From Flavobacteriales bacterium (lineage in GTDB: Bacteria > Bacteroidota > Bacteroidia > Flavobacteriales > TMED113), in NCBI GenBank assembly GCA_002718895.1, contig PBGD01000003.1, positions 51,174 through 93,008 on the forward strand: 41,835 bases of DNA, in the 5' to 3' direction. Under the pieces are notes generated by a model. That model was not told the origin of the DNA. It worked only from the letters and a program-made list of their open reading frames with translations, and did no database searches. Shown piece by piece: positions 1 to 9,152 of the stretch. Every line of letters begins with the position of its first letter. Position 1 is the stretch's first letter. The position numbers were made by a program, and so were the translations under genes.

Positions 1-254
1 TAAACTACATATCTTCCACCCCCAAATTTCTTAATACCAATAATTTGTAAAAAATAATCAGAAAAAAAAATAATTAATGTAAGAACTAAATATAATATTA
101 GTGAACTAAATGAAACATCTATATCAGTGAAAAAATATAATAACACAATACCAAAATATGTAAGTATTGGCCCAGGCAAAATCGGCAAAATAGATCCAAT
201 AATACCAAATAGAAAAAAAAGAATAGCAATTGAAACAGCAATAATTTCAAACAT
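1..254 (-). CDS. DUF456 family membrane protein, N-terminal part
   Basis: This gene runs off the left edge, so only the first 84 codons are present, starting at the ATG at 254. The visible protein opens with a hydrophobic helix and then the segment GIIGSILPILPGPILTYFG (residues 17-35). A second and third membrane stretch follow, and then IGIKKFGGGRY close to the window edge. The glycine/proline-rich loop after the first helix and the KKFGG motif after the third are typical of DUF456 small membrane proteins, which have no firmly assigned function. The reading frame is intact over the whole visible length. It is divergent from purB with 77 bases between the two starts, and I see no strong promoter there. 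Family assignment is from recalled motif pattern. Confidence 0.75.
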   Translation of the reverse strand, partial: MFEIIAVSIAILFFLFGIIGSILPILPGPILTYFGIVLLYFFTDIDVSFSSLILYLVLTLIIFFSDYFLQIIGIKKFGGGRYVV

Positions 255-331
255 TATATAAATATAATATAATATCAATTATTTATGATAGGTTACTTTT
301 TATTAAATTTACAAATACCGATTTATCAATT

Positions 332-1672
332 ATGAAAACTAGCATCAATAATATTTCTCCAATTGATGGGAGATATGCAAAATTAACAAAGGAATTAAAT
401 TGTTTTTTTTCTGAATCTTCACTTATAAGTTATCGAGTTTTTGTTGAAATAAAGTATTTTCAATATTTAATCAAATTTAACTTACCCGAACTCAGTAAAA
501 TTTCAAAGAAACAATTAAATGCTATTGAAAATATTGCATTGAAAATAAGTTCTAAAAATATATATAGAATAAAAAAAATTGAGGAAAAAACTAATCATGA
601 TGTAAAAGCCGTAGAGTATTTTATTAAAGAAGAATTTGAAAAAATTAAATTAGGTTCATTTAAAGAATTTGTCCATTTTGGACTAACTTCTCAAGATATC
701 AATAACACTGCAACGCCACTACTAATAAAAGATGCTTTAGAAAAATGTGTTTATTTAGAGATCAATAAATTAGTTGATTTATTATCAGAATTAAATAAAA
801 AATGGAAAAATATACCTATGCTAGCAAAGACCCATGGTCAACCCGCATCTCCAACAAAAGTCGGAAAAGAAATTAATGTGTTTAAAGTACGAGTTAAGGA
901 ACAATTATCACAACTTAAAAAAATACCACATGCAGCAAAGTTTGGAGGAGCTACTGGCAATATGAACGCCCATTACATAGCATATCCAAAATATAATTGG
1001 CATATGTTTGCTAAAGAATTTTTATCAAGTATTGGTCTTCAAAGGTCATATCCAACTACACAAATTGAACACTATGACAATCTAGGCTCACAATTAGACG
1101 CACTAAAACGAATTAATGTAATTTTTATTGACCTTTGCAGAGATATGTGGATGTATATTTCAATGGGATACTTTAATCAAAAAATAAAGAAAAATGAAGT
1201 TGGTTCATCTGCAATGCCCCATAAAGTAAATCCAATTGATTTTGAAAATGCAGAAGGAAATCTTGGTATAGCAAACGCGCTCTTTAGTCATATTTCTGAA
1301 AAACTTCCAATTTCTAGACTGCAAAGAGATTTATCAGACTCAACAGTGCTTAGAAATATTGGTGTACCAATTGCTCATAGTATTATTGCATATAAAGCAA
1401 TAATGAAAGGCTTAAATAAGTTATCTGTCAACAATTCTAAATTGGAGTATGAGTTAAATGATAATTGGGTTATAATTTCTGAAGCTATTCAAACAATTCT
1501 TAGGAGAGAAGGATTTAAAGAACCATATGAAAAACTAAAAGAACTCACACGAAACAATAGTAATGTGAAACAAAATGACATTCACGATTTTATTGATTCA
1601 CTAGAAACAACTGATAAAGTTAAAAAGGAACTAAAAAATATCACCCCTACTAATTATACTGGTAAATCTTGA
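332..1672 (+). CDS. purB: adenylosuccinate lyase
   Basis: PurB is a cytoplasmic homotetramer that acts twice in purine synthesis. It splits SAICAR to AICAR and adenylosuccinate to AMP, releasing fumarate each time. The 446-residue length fits the E. coli-type subfamily (about 456). Visible motifs are KTNHDVKAVEYF (86-97), TSQDINNTA (119-127), THGQPASPTKVGKE (167-180, whose His is the expected catalytic residue) and the fumarase/lyase signature GSSAMPHKVNPIDFENAEGN (291-310, on the mobile loop with the second catalytic residue, a serine). The gene stands alone on its strand. Its stop codon directly abuts the stop of the convergent lhgO, with no base between them. Nothing looks damaged. Confidence 0.96.
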   Translation: MKTSINNISPIDGRYAKLTKELNCFFSESSLISYRVFVEIKYFQYLIKFNLPELSKISKKQLNAIENIALKISSKNIYRIKKIEEKTNHDVKAVEYFIKEEFEKIKLGSFKEFVHFGLTSQDINNTATPLLIKDALEKCVYLEINKLVDLLSELNKKWKNIPMLAKTHGQPASPTKVGKEINVFKVRVKEQLSQLKKIPHAAKFGGATGNMNAHYIAYPKYNWHMFAKEFLSSIGLQRSYPTTQIEHYDNLGSQLDALKRINVIFIDLCRDMWMYISMGYFNQKIKKNEVGSSAMPHKVNPIDFENAEGNLGIANALFSHISEKLPISRLQRDLSDSTVLRNIGVPIAHSIIAYKAIMKGLNKLSVNNSKLEYELNDNWVIISEAIQTILRREGFKEPYEKLKELTRNNSNVKQNDIHDFIDSLETTDKVKKELKNITPTNYTGKS

Positions 1673-1683
1673 TTACAAGATTT
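1664..1683. terminator. hairpin spanning both stop codons of purB and lhgO
   Basis: The bases AAATCTTG (1664-1671) and CAAGATTT (1676-1683) form a perfect 8-bp stem with the loop ATTA (1672-1675). The run of T continues to 1685 on the plus strand. The stem is made of the last coding bases and stop codons of two convergent genes. It could end purB transcription, because a short T tract follows on the plus strand. No T tract follows on the minus side, so termination of lhgO there is doubtful. The stem is AT-rich and the function is inferred from structure only. Confidence 0.45.
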
Positions 1684-2884
1684 TTAAAAGTTTTTCAGAA
1701 ATTGTTTCTCCTATTGAAAGACATGCAGTAGCGGCTGGAGATGGTGCATTTAATACATGTATGTTTCTTTTATGTATAATAATTTTAAAATCGTCTATAA
1801 CTTCCCCATCTGAACCTAAAGCCATAGCTCTAACACCTGATCTACCTTGTCTTATATCTTTTAGTTTAAGTGATGGGATTAATTTTTGCAAATGACGTAA
1901 GAAAATTGTTTTTGAAGATGCTTTAATCATTTCATTTAAACCGAATTTCCAATGATTTTTAAATAATTTCCAAGTACCACAATAACTTAAAGCATCTATT
2001 GTATCTTTAAAATTAAAATCAGTTTTTCTGTAACCTTCTCTTTTAAAAGTAAAGACAGCATTAGGGCCACATTCAATTTCCCCATTTGTCATTCTTGTAA
2101 AATGAACACCTAAAAACGGAAATTCAGGATTCGGAACAGGATAAATTAAATTATTTACTTTATGAGAAGCTGAATCAGTCAAAGTATAATAATCTCCTCT
2201 AAATCCTACAATTTTTAAGTCAAATTTTGCTCCATCAAGCTTAGCTAAACTATCAGAAAATAGACCTGCACACGCAATCAAATGATCACATTCGAAATTT
2301 ATTGTATTGGTAATAATTAAAGATTTTCCGTTCTTTTGTTTTATATCTCTTACCAATGTGCTAGTAAGAATTTTACTATCTGAATTAATTTCAATAATCA
2401 AATTAGCTATTTTTTTTGCTAATTGTATATAATTAATAATTCCTGTTTCAGGAATAAATAGCGCACCTAAACCACTAACATAAGGCTCAATATCTTGAAT
2501 TTGTTGCGGGGATAACTGTTCTATATTTTTTAAACCATTTTTATGCCCTCTTTTTTGAAGATTTGGAAGTGCTAATAATTCATTTTGATTAGTTGCAACA
2601 ACTAATTTTCCACAAATATCATGTTGAATATTATGTTGTTTAGCAAATTTAACCAGTTCATGTCTACCAGAAACACAATTTTTAGCTTTTAGTGATCCTT
2701 CTTTATAATACAAACCCGAATGAATAACACCAGAATTTCGTCCGCTTTGATGGGTAGCTATATCATCTTCTTTCTCAATCAATAAAATATTTTTGTTAGG
2801 TAACTTTTTCTGAATTTTATATGCAGTAGATAATCCAACTAATCCACCTCCAATAACAATTATATCAAATTTATTTTTTATCAA
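1673..2884 (-). CDS. lhgO: L-2-hydroxyglutarate oxidase (FAD-dependent)
   Basis: This is a DAO-fold flavoprotein expected to oxidise L-2-hydroxyglutarate to 2-oxoglutarate and pass the electrons to oxygen or the membrane quinone pool. The dinucleotide-binding motif is IIVIGGGLVGLSTAYKI (8-24). It is followed by the LhgO-type FAD-covering segment HQSGRNSGVIHSGLYYKEGS (45-64). The C-terminal GRSGVRAMALGSDGEVIDDF block is also typical of the family. The length of 403 residues matches LhgO (about 400-420). The start overlaps the end of the upstream MFS gene by 14 bases, so the two are probably co-transcribed. A related glycerol-3-phosphate dehydrogenase-like oxidase cannot be fully excluded, but the sequence pattern favours LhgO. 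Confidence 0.9.
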   Translation of the reverse strand: MIKNKFDIIVIGGGLVGLSTAYKIQKKLPNKNILLIEKEDDIATHQSGRNSGVIHSGLYYKEGSLKAKNCVSGRHELVKFAKQHNIQHDICGKLVVATNQNELLALPNLQKRGHKNGLKNIEQLSPQQIQDIEPYVSGLGALFIPETGIINYIQLAKKIANLIIEINSDSKILTSTLVRDIKQKNGKSLIITNTINFECDHLIACAGLFSDSLAKLDGAKFDLKIVGFRGDYYTLTDSASHKVNNLIYPVPNPEFPFLGVHFTRMTNGEIECGPNAVFTFKREGYRKTDFNFKDTIDALSYCGTWKLFKNHWKFGLNEMIKASSKTIFLRHLQKLIPSLKLKDIRQGRSGVRAMALGSDGEVIDDFKIIIHKRNIHVLNAPSPAATACLSIGETISEKLLKIL

Positions 2885-4211
2885 AACTACTATTTGTTAA
2901 ATTAAGTGGACGAAAAATTAATATACCAAACAAAAATAAAAAAACAACCACAATCAGACCTGCTTGTTGTCCACCAATAATAAAATCTTGACTAATCATA
3001 CACCCATCCTGACATTTTTGAGTCACTAAACCAAATAATAGTGGTCCTAAAAATGCAGTAGCTTTTCCTGAAAATGCATAAAATCCAAAAAATTCATTTT
3101 TCTTTTCTTCCGGTGTTAATCTAGCCATCAGTGAACGACTACCAGCTTGATTAGGTCCTTGCATTAGACCAATTATTATGCCTGCAATCCAAAATAAAGT
3201 TTTTGGGGTAATTAAATGGTCATAATTTGTTAAGAATGGAGCTAAAAACGCTAAAAAAGTGGATAGCAAAAGTCCCCATAATGTCATGTTCAACATTTGT
3301 TTTACACCTATTTTATCTTCTACAAAACCGAACCAAAAAGATCCAATGCAAGCAGATATATTTAAAACAACTCCAAGAATTAAAATTTCATTAAAACTGA
3401 AATTTAAAGTTCCTGCAGCATATATTCCACCAAATGCAAAAATTGTAATTAAAGCATCATTATAAAAAAGCCTAGCGACTAAAAATCTAACTATTGATTT
3501 ATGCTTGGAAATATTTTGAAAAGAATATACTATAGATTTTAATGATTGTTGAAAATGTTGACGCATACCCTTTTTTGGTTTTTGATCTCTTACTAAAAGA
3601 AAAGTTGGAAAACTAAAAACAATAAACCAAAATGCAACTAAAAGATTAATCAATCTTATATTCTCTGTGACATTTAAATCCAAAAATAAAAATGAAACAG
3701 CTAAAGAAATTAAACCTCCCACAAATCCTAAGCCCCAAGCGAATCCAGAAATTCTTCCAATATTTTTATTTGTTGACAAATCTGACAGGTAAGAATTGCA
3801 AAAAACTGTTCCAAATTCAAATCCAATGTTAGCTATAATAAATACAAAAAGTGCACAAATAGAAACATCAATATCAGCACCAAAAATAACATAAGACTTA
3901 TTCGGCTCGAAAAAATATAAAATAATTGTTGAGATTATGCATAAATATGTAAAAAAAACTAAAAAAGCTTTTCGATATCCACCTGAATCAGCTATAGCAC
4001 CTAATAGTGGAGAAAAAAATGCAACTAAAATTGCTGTTATTGAAATGCCCAATGACCATAAATAAGTTCCTTGTTGATTATCCTGAGCTAAAGACTCCGT
4101 AAAAAAAGCACTAAAAATAAAAGTTACAATAAGTGTTGTGAAAGGCTGATTAGCAAAGTCATACATAGACCATGCAATGATTTGTTTATTTTTTTTTATT
4201 TTATTAATCAT
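2871..4211 (-). CDS. MFS transporter of the UMF1/Atg22-like family
   Basis: This is an integral membrane protein of 446 residues with about twelve hydrophobic segments. The opening IIAWSMYDFANQPFTTLIVT (residues 11-30) is the hallmark of the UMF1 family, which is related to yeast Atg22, an amino-acid exporter. Bacterial members lack an established substrate. A further family feature is GLMQGPNQAGSRSLMARLTP in the second half, resembling the conserved loop before helix 10. It lies between a glucosaminidase gene (8-base overlap) and lhgO (14-base overlap), giving a tight three-gene unit. The neighbours do not identify its substrate. Confidence 0.85.
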   Translation of the reverse strand: MINKIKKNKQIIAWSMYDFANQPFTTLIVTFIFSAFFTESLAQDNQQGTYLWSLGISITAILVAFFSPLLGAIADSGGYRKAFLVFFTYLCIISTIILYFFEPNKSYVIFGADIDVSICALFVFIIANIGFEFGTVFCNSYLSDLSTNKNIGRISGFAWGLGFVGGLISLAVSFLFLDLNVTENIRLINLLVAFWFIVFSFPTFLLVRDQKPKKGMRQHFQQSLKSIVYSFQNISKHKSIVRFLVARLFYNDALITIFAFGGIYAAGTLNFSFNEILILGVVLNISACIGSFWFGFVEDKIGVKQMLNMTLWGLLLSTFLAFLAPFLTNYDHLITPKTLFWIAGIIIGLMQGPNQAGSRSLMARLTPEEKKNEFFGFYAFSGKATAFLGPLLFGLVTQKCQDGCMISQDFIIGGQQAGLIVVVFLFLFGILIFRPLNLTNSSFDKK

Positions 4212-4974
4212 AGATCAATTCTAAGTTGTCATACATAAGTAGGTTATTATATATAATAATACTATTTAAATCTTCTATATAACTCTCTCTCCTGATGGAA
4301 TACATAGATAAATAATTAATCAAGTCAATTGAGTTAATATTATTAAATCTATTTATCCTATATTGTTCATAAAAATAACCGCTAGCTAAAGTACGTAAGT
4401 AATGTGAGATAGATTCTGAAATGCTATTATATTTCTTAACATATACAGGTGAAGAATTTTTTGCTTTTATTTTATTTGGATCATTTGATTGAGTATGGAC
4501 TCCAAACAAATTATTTCCTTCGATAAAAAATCGTGAAGTTCCCCAACCTGATTCTATTGCAGCTTGTGCAATAATTATAGAATTTGGTTGAGCTTTTAAG
4601 CATAGCAATAAACAATTTTTTGTGTCACAATTACAATACTCAAAAAGTTCATTGATTGTGTCATTATTATGTTTTATTTCATAATTATTTAAAATATAAT
4701 CATATGCTTTTTTTATCTTATTTTTTTCTAATAAAATAGATGGTAAAATAAAATTAATGAATTTTATTTTTTTTTCACTAACACTTAATTCAGCAAAATT
4801 AGGGGTATTTAAATACTTTAATGGTCTAACATAAACATTGTTGTGATTTTGAATATCCTTGATTGACTTATTATCAATGTAGATTGGGTTAAAAGATTCT
4901 AAAAAAATAGACTGAGCTATCACAGTTAATGAGAACAAAACAAAAACTACTTTAAAGATAATGAACTTGTACAT
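4204..4974 (-). CDS. Bax-like glucosaminidase-domain protein
   Basis: This is a secreted or periplasmic peptidoglycan hydrolase candidate. A hydrophobic N-terminus (about residues 5-20, ending in IAQS) looks like a signal peptide. The core IIAQAAIESGWGTSRFFIEG (134-153) followed by NNLFGVH matches the glucosaminidase fold of E. coli Bax, with Glu141 as the likely catalytic acid. The preceding FINFILPSILLEKNKI block also resembles Bax. The length is 256 residues, close to E. coli Bax. An unusual cysteine cluster, CNCDTKNCLLLC (114-125), lies just before the catalytic motif. It is the first gene of the glucosaminidase-MFS-lhgO unit. Family assignment is secure; the bond cleaved is inferred from the family. 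Confidence 0.85.
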   Translation of the reverse strand: MYKFIIFKVVFVLFSLTVIAQSIFLESFNPIYIDNKSIKDIQNHNNVYVRPLKYLNTPNFAELSVSEKKIKFINFILPSILLEKNKIKKAYDYILNNYEIKHNNDTINELFEYCNCDTKNCLLLCLKAQPNSIIIAQAAIESGWGTSRFFIEGNNLFGVHTQSNDPNKIKAKNSSPVYVKKYNSISESISHYLRTLASGYFYEQYRINRFNNINSIDLINYLSMYSIRRESYIEDLNSIIIYNNLLMYDNLELIYD

Positions 4975-5030
4975 TCTATTGATCTAATTTTAATTATATA
5001 TTTTTTAATTCAAAAATTTAAAATATTAAA

Positions 5031-7829
5031 TCAATAAGATAAAAGATGCCCAGGTTTAGTCGTCATTTTTTTTATTGGAGGGGCAAATCTAGTTAATTGT
5101 ATTCCTCTAATAGCTGTTTTATACTCCTCAATTGTTGGAGTTCTTCCAAGAATTGCAGATAAAACAACTACAGGTGTTGATGCAAGTAATGATTCTCCTT
5201 TTTTTCTTTCCGAATCTTTTACTACCCGACCTTGAAAAAGACGAGTAGATGTAGACATAACACTGTCCCCCTTTTCAGCTTTTTCTTGATTACCCATACA
5301 CAAATTACAACCAGGGCGTTCTAAATATAATATATTATCATATTCAGTACGCGCAGAAGATTTGGGAGCCAAATCATTGAATTCAAATCCTGAATATTTT
5401 TGGAGGATTTCCCAATCACCTTCAATCTTTAATTCATCAATAATATTATATGTGGGCGCTGTTACTACTAAAGGAGCCTTAAATGACACTTTACCTAAAT
5501 CCTCCTCTAAATTTTTCAACATTCTGGCAACTATCTTAATATCTCCCTTGTGAACCATACAGGAACCAACAAAACCTAAATCAATATTCTTTTTTCCATT
5601 ATAAAACGAAAGATTACGAATAGTGTCATGAGTATATCTTTTAGAGACATCCTCATTATGTACATCAGGATCTGCAATCATTGGCTCGTCAATAATATCT
5701 AAATCAACAACAAATTCTGCGTAATATTTTGCATTTTCATCAGGTTTAAGAGGTGGTTTATCTCCTGACTTAATCTGTTCAATTCTTTTATTAGCTTTAT
5801 CGATAAGACTTTGTAACACATGATGATCATTATCCATTCCTTTTTCAATCAAAACTTTTATACGATCAATGGAAATATTCAATGATTCAATAAGTGTGTT
5901 ATCTTCTGATATACATATTGAAGCTTTAGCCTTCATTTCAGCAGTCCAATCTGTAAATGTAAAAGCTTGATCTGCAAGCAAAGTTCCAATATGGACTTCA
6001 ATGATTCTACCTTGAAAAACATTTTCACCTTTAAATTTCTTCAACATTTGAATTTGAGTAGCATGAACTACATCTCGAAAATCCATATGATCCTTCATAG
6101 TCCCTTTGAAAGTAACTTTTACAGATTCTGGTATTGGCATAGACACTTCTCCTGTAGCTAAAGCTAAAGCTACTGTACCCGAATCTGCACCAAAAGCAAC
6201 TCCCTTAGACATTCTAGTATGAGAGTCTCCGCCTATAATAATAGACCAGTCATCAATAGTAATGTCATTAAGTACTTTGTGAATAACATCCGTCAAAGGT
6301 GGATATTTGTTTTCAGGATGTCTTGCAGTAATCAATCCAAAGTTGTGCATAAACTGCATAAGTTTAGGTATATTTTCTTTAGATTTTGCATCCCAGACTG
6401 AAGCAGTGTGACAACCAGATTGATAACCAGCCTGAACGCTTGGTGAAATAATTTTGGCTGCCATCATTTCTAGCTCTTGTGTAGTCATTAATCCAGTTGT
6501 GTCTTGAGAACCAATAATATCAGTTTTAACACGAACATAGGAACCTGCATGCAGAATCGCACTGCTTGTGCCTACTGCATTTTTATTGAAAATTTTCTCA
6601 ACAGCAGTCAGGCCCTGATTATCATGATAAATTTCCTTTGATTTTGCATATACATTTTGTAAGTCGTTTCCAAGAATTTGATTTGCAAATGATTGCAACT
6701 TTTTACCAAAAACAACTGCATATGAACCACCCGCTCTCATAAATTCTATTTTTTGAGGAGTGAAAGATGCAGACACGTCAATCAATTCTTTATTATCTTT
6801 ATAAAGTTTTTTTGTTTTTGTGTTGATTGTTAATACTGTGCCTGTATCTACAGAATAAACCTGTTCTAGTACAGGTTCATCATTTTCATCAAGAACAAGA
6901 TTTCCATTAGCATCATACTTCTTTTGCCAATTTTTTAAATCTAAGCCGATACCACCTGTTACTCCAACAGTAGTGAGGAAAATTGGAGAGATTCCATTAG
7001 TTCCAGCTACTATAGGAGCAATATTTATAAATGGGATATATTTACTAGCTTTTTGACCAATCCATAAAGCAACATTATTAACTCCGGACATTCTAGAAGA
7101 TCCCACACCCATTGTACCCTTTTCAGCAACAAGCATAATTCTTTTATCGGGGTGCTTCTTCTGTAACTCTAAAAGTGATTTTTGTTTCTTTTTATCATGC
7201 TCAAACATACATTGACCATGCAATTGCCTATCTGATCGTGAGTGAGCATCGCTTCCAGGTGATAATAAATCTGTTGAAATATCACCAACTCCTGCCACAA
7301 AAGTTACTATCTTAATTTCATCTGGAAGTTGAGGCAGTTTAGTAAAAAACTCAGCTCTTGAATAACTCTCTATAATTTCTTTAGCTATTACATTACCTTC
7401 TTTGTAAGCAATTTCTAAACGTTTTGTGTCGGCTTCATATAAAAAAACTTGACTTTTTAAAACCTTTGCAGCACAATTAGAAATATAGCTATCATCACCT
7501 AATGCAAGATCTAATAAAACATTAATAGATGGCCCGCCTTTCATATGAGAAAGTAAATCAAAAGCAAAATCGGGAACAATTTCTTTAACGGAAATCAAAC
7601 CAAGAATAATATCTTTTAAAAAATTTGCTTTTACTAATGCTGCGCTAGTTGTGCCTGGCAAAACATTATATATAAAAAAATGTAGTGAATCTTCTCTGTG
7701 CTTATGGTTTATATCTTTAATTTGTGCAATTATTTCATTTAATAACTCTGCACTATCAATAGGTTTTGGATCAAGGTTTTGAATTTTCCTTTCTTTAATC
7801 TCTTCTAGATATTCATAATATAAATTCAT
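5031..7829 (-). CDS. acnB: bifunctional aconitate hydratase 2 / 2-methylisocitrate dehydratase
   Basis: AcnB is a cytoplasmic [4Fe-4S] enzyme that interconverts citrate and isocitrate in the TCA cycle and can act on 2-methylisocitrate. The order of parts fits AcnB: an N-terminal HEAT-like helical domain (about 1-160), a swivel domain, then the catalytic domains. The cluster ligands are Cys757 in GSCMVHKGD and Cys841/Cys844 in PGCNLCMGNQ. The motifs GCHTASVWD (472-480) and GGDSHTRMSKGVAFGADSG (533-551) line the active site. At 932 residues it is longer than the E. coli enzyme (865). The extra length includes a charged region around 640-700 and a segment near 303-350, as I recall for other Bacteroidota AcnB. 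It lies 49 bases after rplI, with icd also in the window. Confidence 0.95.
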   Translation of the reverse strand: MNLYYEYLEEIKERKIQNLDPKPIDSAELLNEIIAQIKDINHKHREDSLHFFIYNVLPGTTSAALVKANFLKDIILGLISVKEIVPDFAFDLLSHMKGGPSINVLLDLALGDDSYISNCAAKVLKSQVFLYEADTKRLEIAYKEGNVIAKEIIESYSRAEFFTKLPQLPDEIKIVTFVAGVGDISTDLLSPGSDAHSRSDRQLHGQCMFEHDKKKQKSLLELQKKHPDKRIMLVAEKGTMGVGSSRMSGVNNVALWIGQKASKYIPFINIAPIVAGTNGISPIFLTTVGVTGGIGLDLKNWQKKYDANGNLVLDENDEPVLEQVYSVDTGTVLTINTKTKKLYKDNKELIDVSASFTPQKIEFMRAGGSYAVVFGKKLQSFANQILGNDLQNVYAKSKEIYHDNQGLTAVEKIFNKNAVGTSSAILHAGSYVRVKTDIIGSQDTTGLMTTQELEMMAAKIISPSVQAGYQSGCHTASVWDAKSKENIPKLMQFMHNFGLITARHPENKYPPLTDVIHKVLNDITIDDWSIIIGGDSHTRMSKGVAFGADSGTVALALATGEVSMPIPESVKVTFKGTMKDHMDFRDVVHATQIQMLKKFKGENVFQGRIIEVHIGTLLADQAFTFTDWTAEMKAKASICISEDNTLIESLNISIDRIKVLIEKGMDNDHHVLQSLIDKANKRIEQIKSGDKPPLKPDENAKYYAEFVVDLDIIDEPMIADPDVHNEDVSKRYTHDTIRNLSFYNGKKNIDLGFVGSCMVHKGDIKIVARMLKNLEEDLGKVSFKAPLVVTAPTYNIIDELKIEGDWEILQKYSGFEFNDLAPKSSARTEYDNILYLERPGCNLCMGNQEKAEKGDSVMSTSTRLFQGRVVKDSERKKGESLLASTPVVVLSAILGRTPTIEEYKTAIRGIQLTRFAPPIKKMTTKPGHLLSY

Positions 7830-7878
7830 AAATTTTTAAATCTATGTAAATTTGTTTTGAAAGATTATTTAAACTATA

Positions 7879-8331
7879 CTATTCTGCTACTACTTCAAAT
7901 GAGAGAGTAGCATTTAAGCCTCTATGGAGTCTAATTGTAGCAGTAAATGAACCTGTATTTTTTATAACATTGGATCCATTAATTACAATATACTTTTTGT
8001 CTATTGTAATGTTATTTTTCTTTAATAATTCGGATGCAATAGTAGCGGTATTAACTGATCCAAATAATTTTTTATCTTCTCCAACTTTCGAAGCAATTTT
8101 CATCTCTAAAGACTCAATTTCCTTTTTAGTGGACTCTAAGTCACTTATAATTTTCTGGTCTTTTTGTGTTTTTTGTTTTAAATTCTCAGCAAGAATTTTC
8201 TTTTCAGTTTCAGTTGCGTGAACAGCTAATTTTTTTGGTATTAAAAAATTTCTACCATATCCAGGCTTGACCTTGACTATATCATCAATAAAACCTAAGT
8301 TTTCAACATCTTGTTTTAAAATTACTTCCAT
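7879..8331 (-). CDS. rplI: 50S ribosomal protein L9
   Basis: L9 binds 23S rRNA at the base of the L1 stalk. Its 150 residues match the family length. The N-terminal rRNA-binding domain shows VKPGYGRNFLIPKKLAV (residues 21-37), the L9 signature. A long lysine/glutamate-rich helix follows (about 45-80) and then the C-terminal domain ending in LHRGLNATLSFEVVAE. It is the last gene of the rpsF-rpsR-rplI operon, starting 7 bases after rpsR on the minus strand. Confidence 0.97.
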   Translation of the reverse strand: MEVILKQDVENLGFIDDIVKVKPGYGRNFLIPKKLAVHATETEKKILAENLKQKTQKDQKIISDLESTKKEIESLEMKIASKVGEDKKLFGSVNTATIASELLKKNNITIDKKYIVINGSNVIKNTGSFTATIRLHRGLNATLSFEVVAE

Positions 8332-8338
8332 GATAAAA

Positions 8339-8626
8339 TTATTTTAATAAATCAGAAACGTACGGCAATAATGCTAATTGTCTAGCGCGCTTTACCGCTT
8401 GAGCTACTTTTCTTTGAAATTTTAGTGAATTACCAGTAATTCTTCTAGGTAGTAATTTACCCTGTTCATTTAAAAATCTCATTAAGAAATCAGGATCTTT
8501 ATAGTCCACATATTTGATTTTCATTTTTTTAAATCGACAATACTTTTTTTTAGTTGAAGTTTCAACTTTGGGTGGACTCAAAAATCTTAATTCGTCACTA
8601 GATTTAGTTGTATTTATCTCAATCAT
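8339..8626 (-). CDS. rpsR: 30S ribosomal protein S18
   Basis: S18 forms a heterodimer with S6 on the platform of the small subunit. The 95-residue protein contains the S18 core: [20 protein letters not shown], then LLPRRITGN, then a basic helix ending in QLALLPY. A 20-residue N-terminal extension precedes the core. Its start overlaps the rpsF stop by 4 bases (ATGA type), which is consistent with translational coupling of the two partner proteins. Confidence 0.97.
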   Translation of the reverse strand: MIEINTTKSSDELRFLSPPKVETSTKKKYCRFKKMKIKYVDYKDPDFLMRFLNEQGKLLPRRITGNSLKFQRKVAQAVKRARQLALLPYVSDLLK

Positions 8627-8970
8627 TTTACTTTTTCTTTTGATTTCAAATTACTTCTTCTTCTTTCAGCATATGCCATTGCATGCTTATCAAGTTTAAT
8701 AGTTAAAAAACGCATAATTCTTTCATCACGCTTAAGTTCGATTTCTAAATCGGAAATGGATTCAGGGGATGATTTGAATTGAAACAACATATAAAAACCT
8801 GTTTTTCTGTTTTGAATAGAGTATTTCATTTTCTTTAAGCCCCAAAGTTCATCAAATAAACACTCTGCTTTAACGGACTTTAAAAGCTTTTTAAATTTAT
8901 CCATTGATTCCTTCACTTGCTCATCAGATAGAACAGGGTTGAGAATTAAGATCGTTTCATAATTATTCAT
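8623..8970 (-). CDS. rpsF: 30S ribosomal protein S6
   Basis: S6 is the partner of S18 in the small-subunit platform. The 115-residue protein begins [20 protein letters not shown] and has the ferredoxin-like S6 pattern. [20 protein letters not shown] lies in the middle and [17 protein letters not shown] near the end, followed by a short basic tail. It is the first gene of the rpsF-rpsR-rplI operon. It has a candidate promoter and a short 5' leader hairpin just upstream (see 9010-9060). Confidence 0.97.
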   Translation of the reverse strand: MNNYETILILNPVLSDEQVKESMDKFKKLLKSVKAECLFDELWGLKKMKYSIQNRKTGFYMLFQFKSSPESISDLEIELKRDERIMRFLTIKLDKHAMAYAERRRSNLKSKEKVK

Positions 8971-9009
8971 AATCTAAATTTTAATGCAAATAGACTTTTA
9001 TTTTAAATT

Positions 9010-9026
9010 ACCCTTATTTTAAGGGT
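9010..9026 (-). promoter_or_regulatory. hairpin in the rpsF operon 5' leader
   Basis: The complementary arms 9010-9016 and 9020-9026 (seven pairs, ACCCTTA with TAAGGGT, loop of three) form a short stem. It lies roughly 40-55 bases before the rpsF start codon. If the promoter at 9030-9060 is real, the transcript would begin at or just before this stem. A regulatory role, such as autogenous control by S6:S18, is only a guess, since the conserved S6:S18-binding motif is not evident. Confidence 0.35.
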
Positions 9027-9029
9027 TCG

Positions 9030-9060
9030 CAAATTTAATGATTACTATTTAAATAAACAA
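9030..9060 (-). promoter_or_regulatory. candidate Bacteroidota promoter for rpsF-rpsR-rplI
   Basis: On the minus strand, TAAATTTG (9037-9030) matches the Bacteroidota -7 element TAnnTTTG. TTG (9060-9058, within TTTG) lies 20 bases upstream, matching the -33 element. Transcription would start near 9024-9026, giving a leader of about 55 bases before rpsF. The 182-base gap also separates the operon from divergent dnaX, for which I could find no equally good plus-strand promoter. Confidence 0.55.
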
Positions 9061-9152
9061 AGTTAATTTGTAAATGATAAATAAATATATTTTTTTTTCA
9101 CTATTTTGTGGTGATTTTAAAATATTAAAAAAACAAACAATAAAAAAAATCC

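Noticed and set aside
1-254. A possible frameshift in the partial DUF456 gene
   Set aside because: A first reading seemed to stop early, but careful codon-by-codon translation gives one open frame through KKFGG to the window edge.
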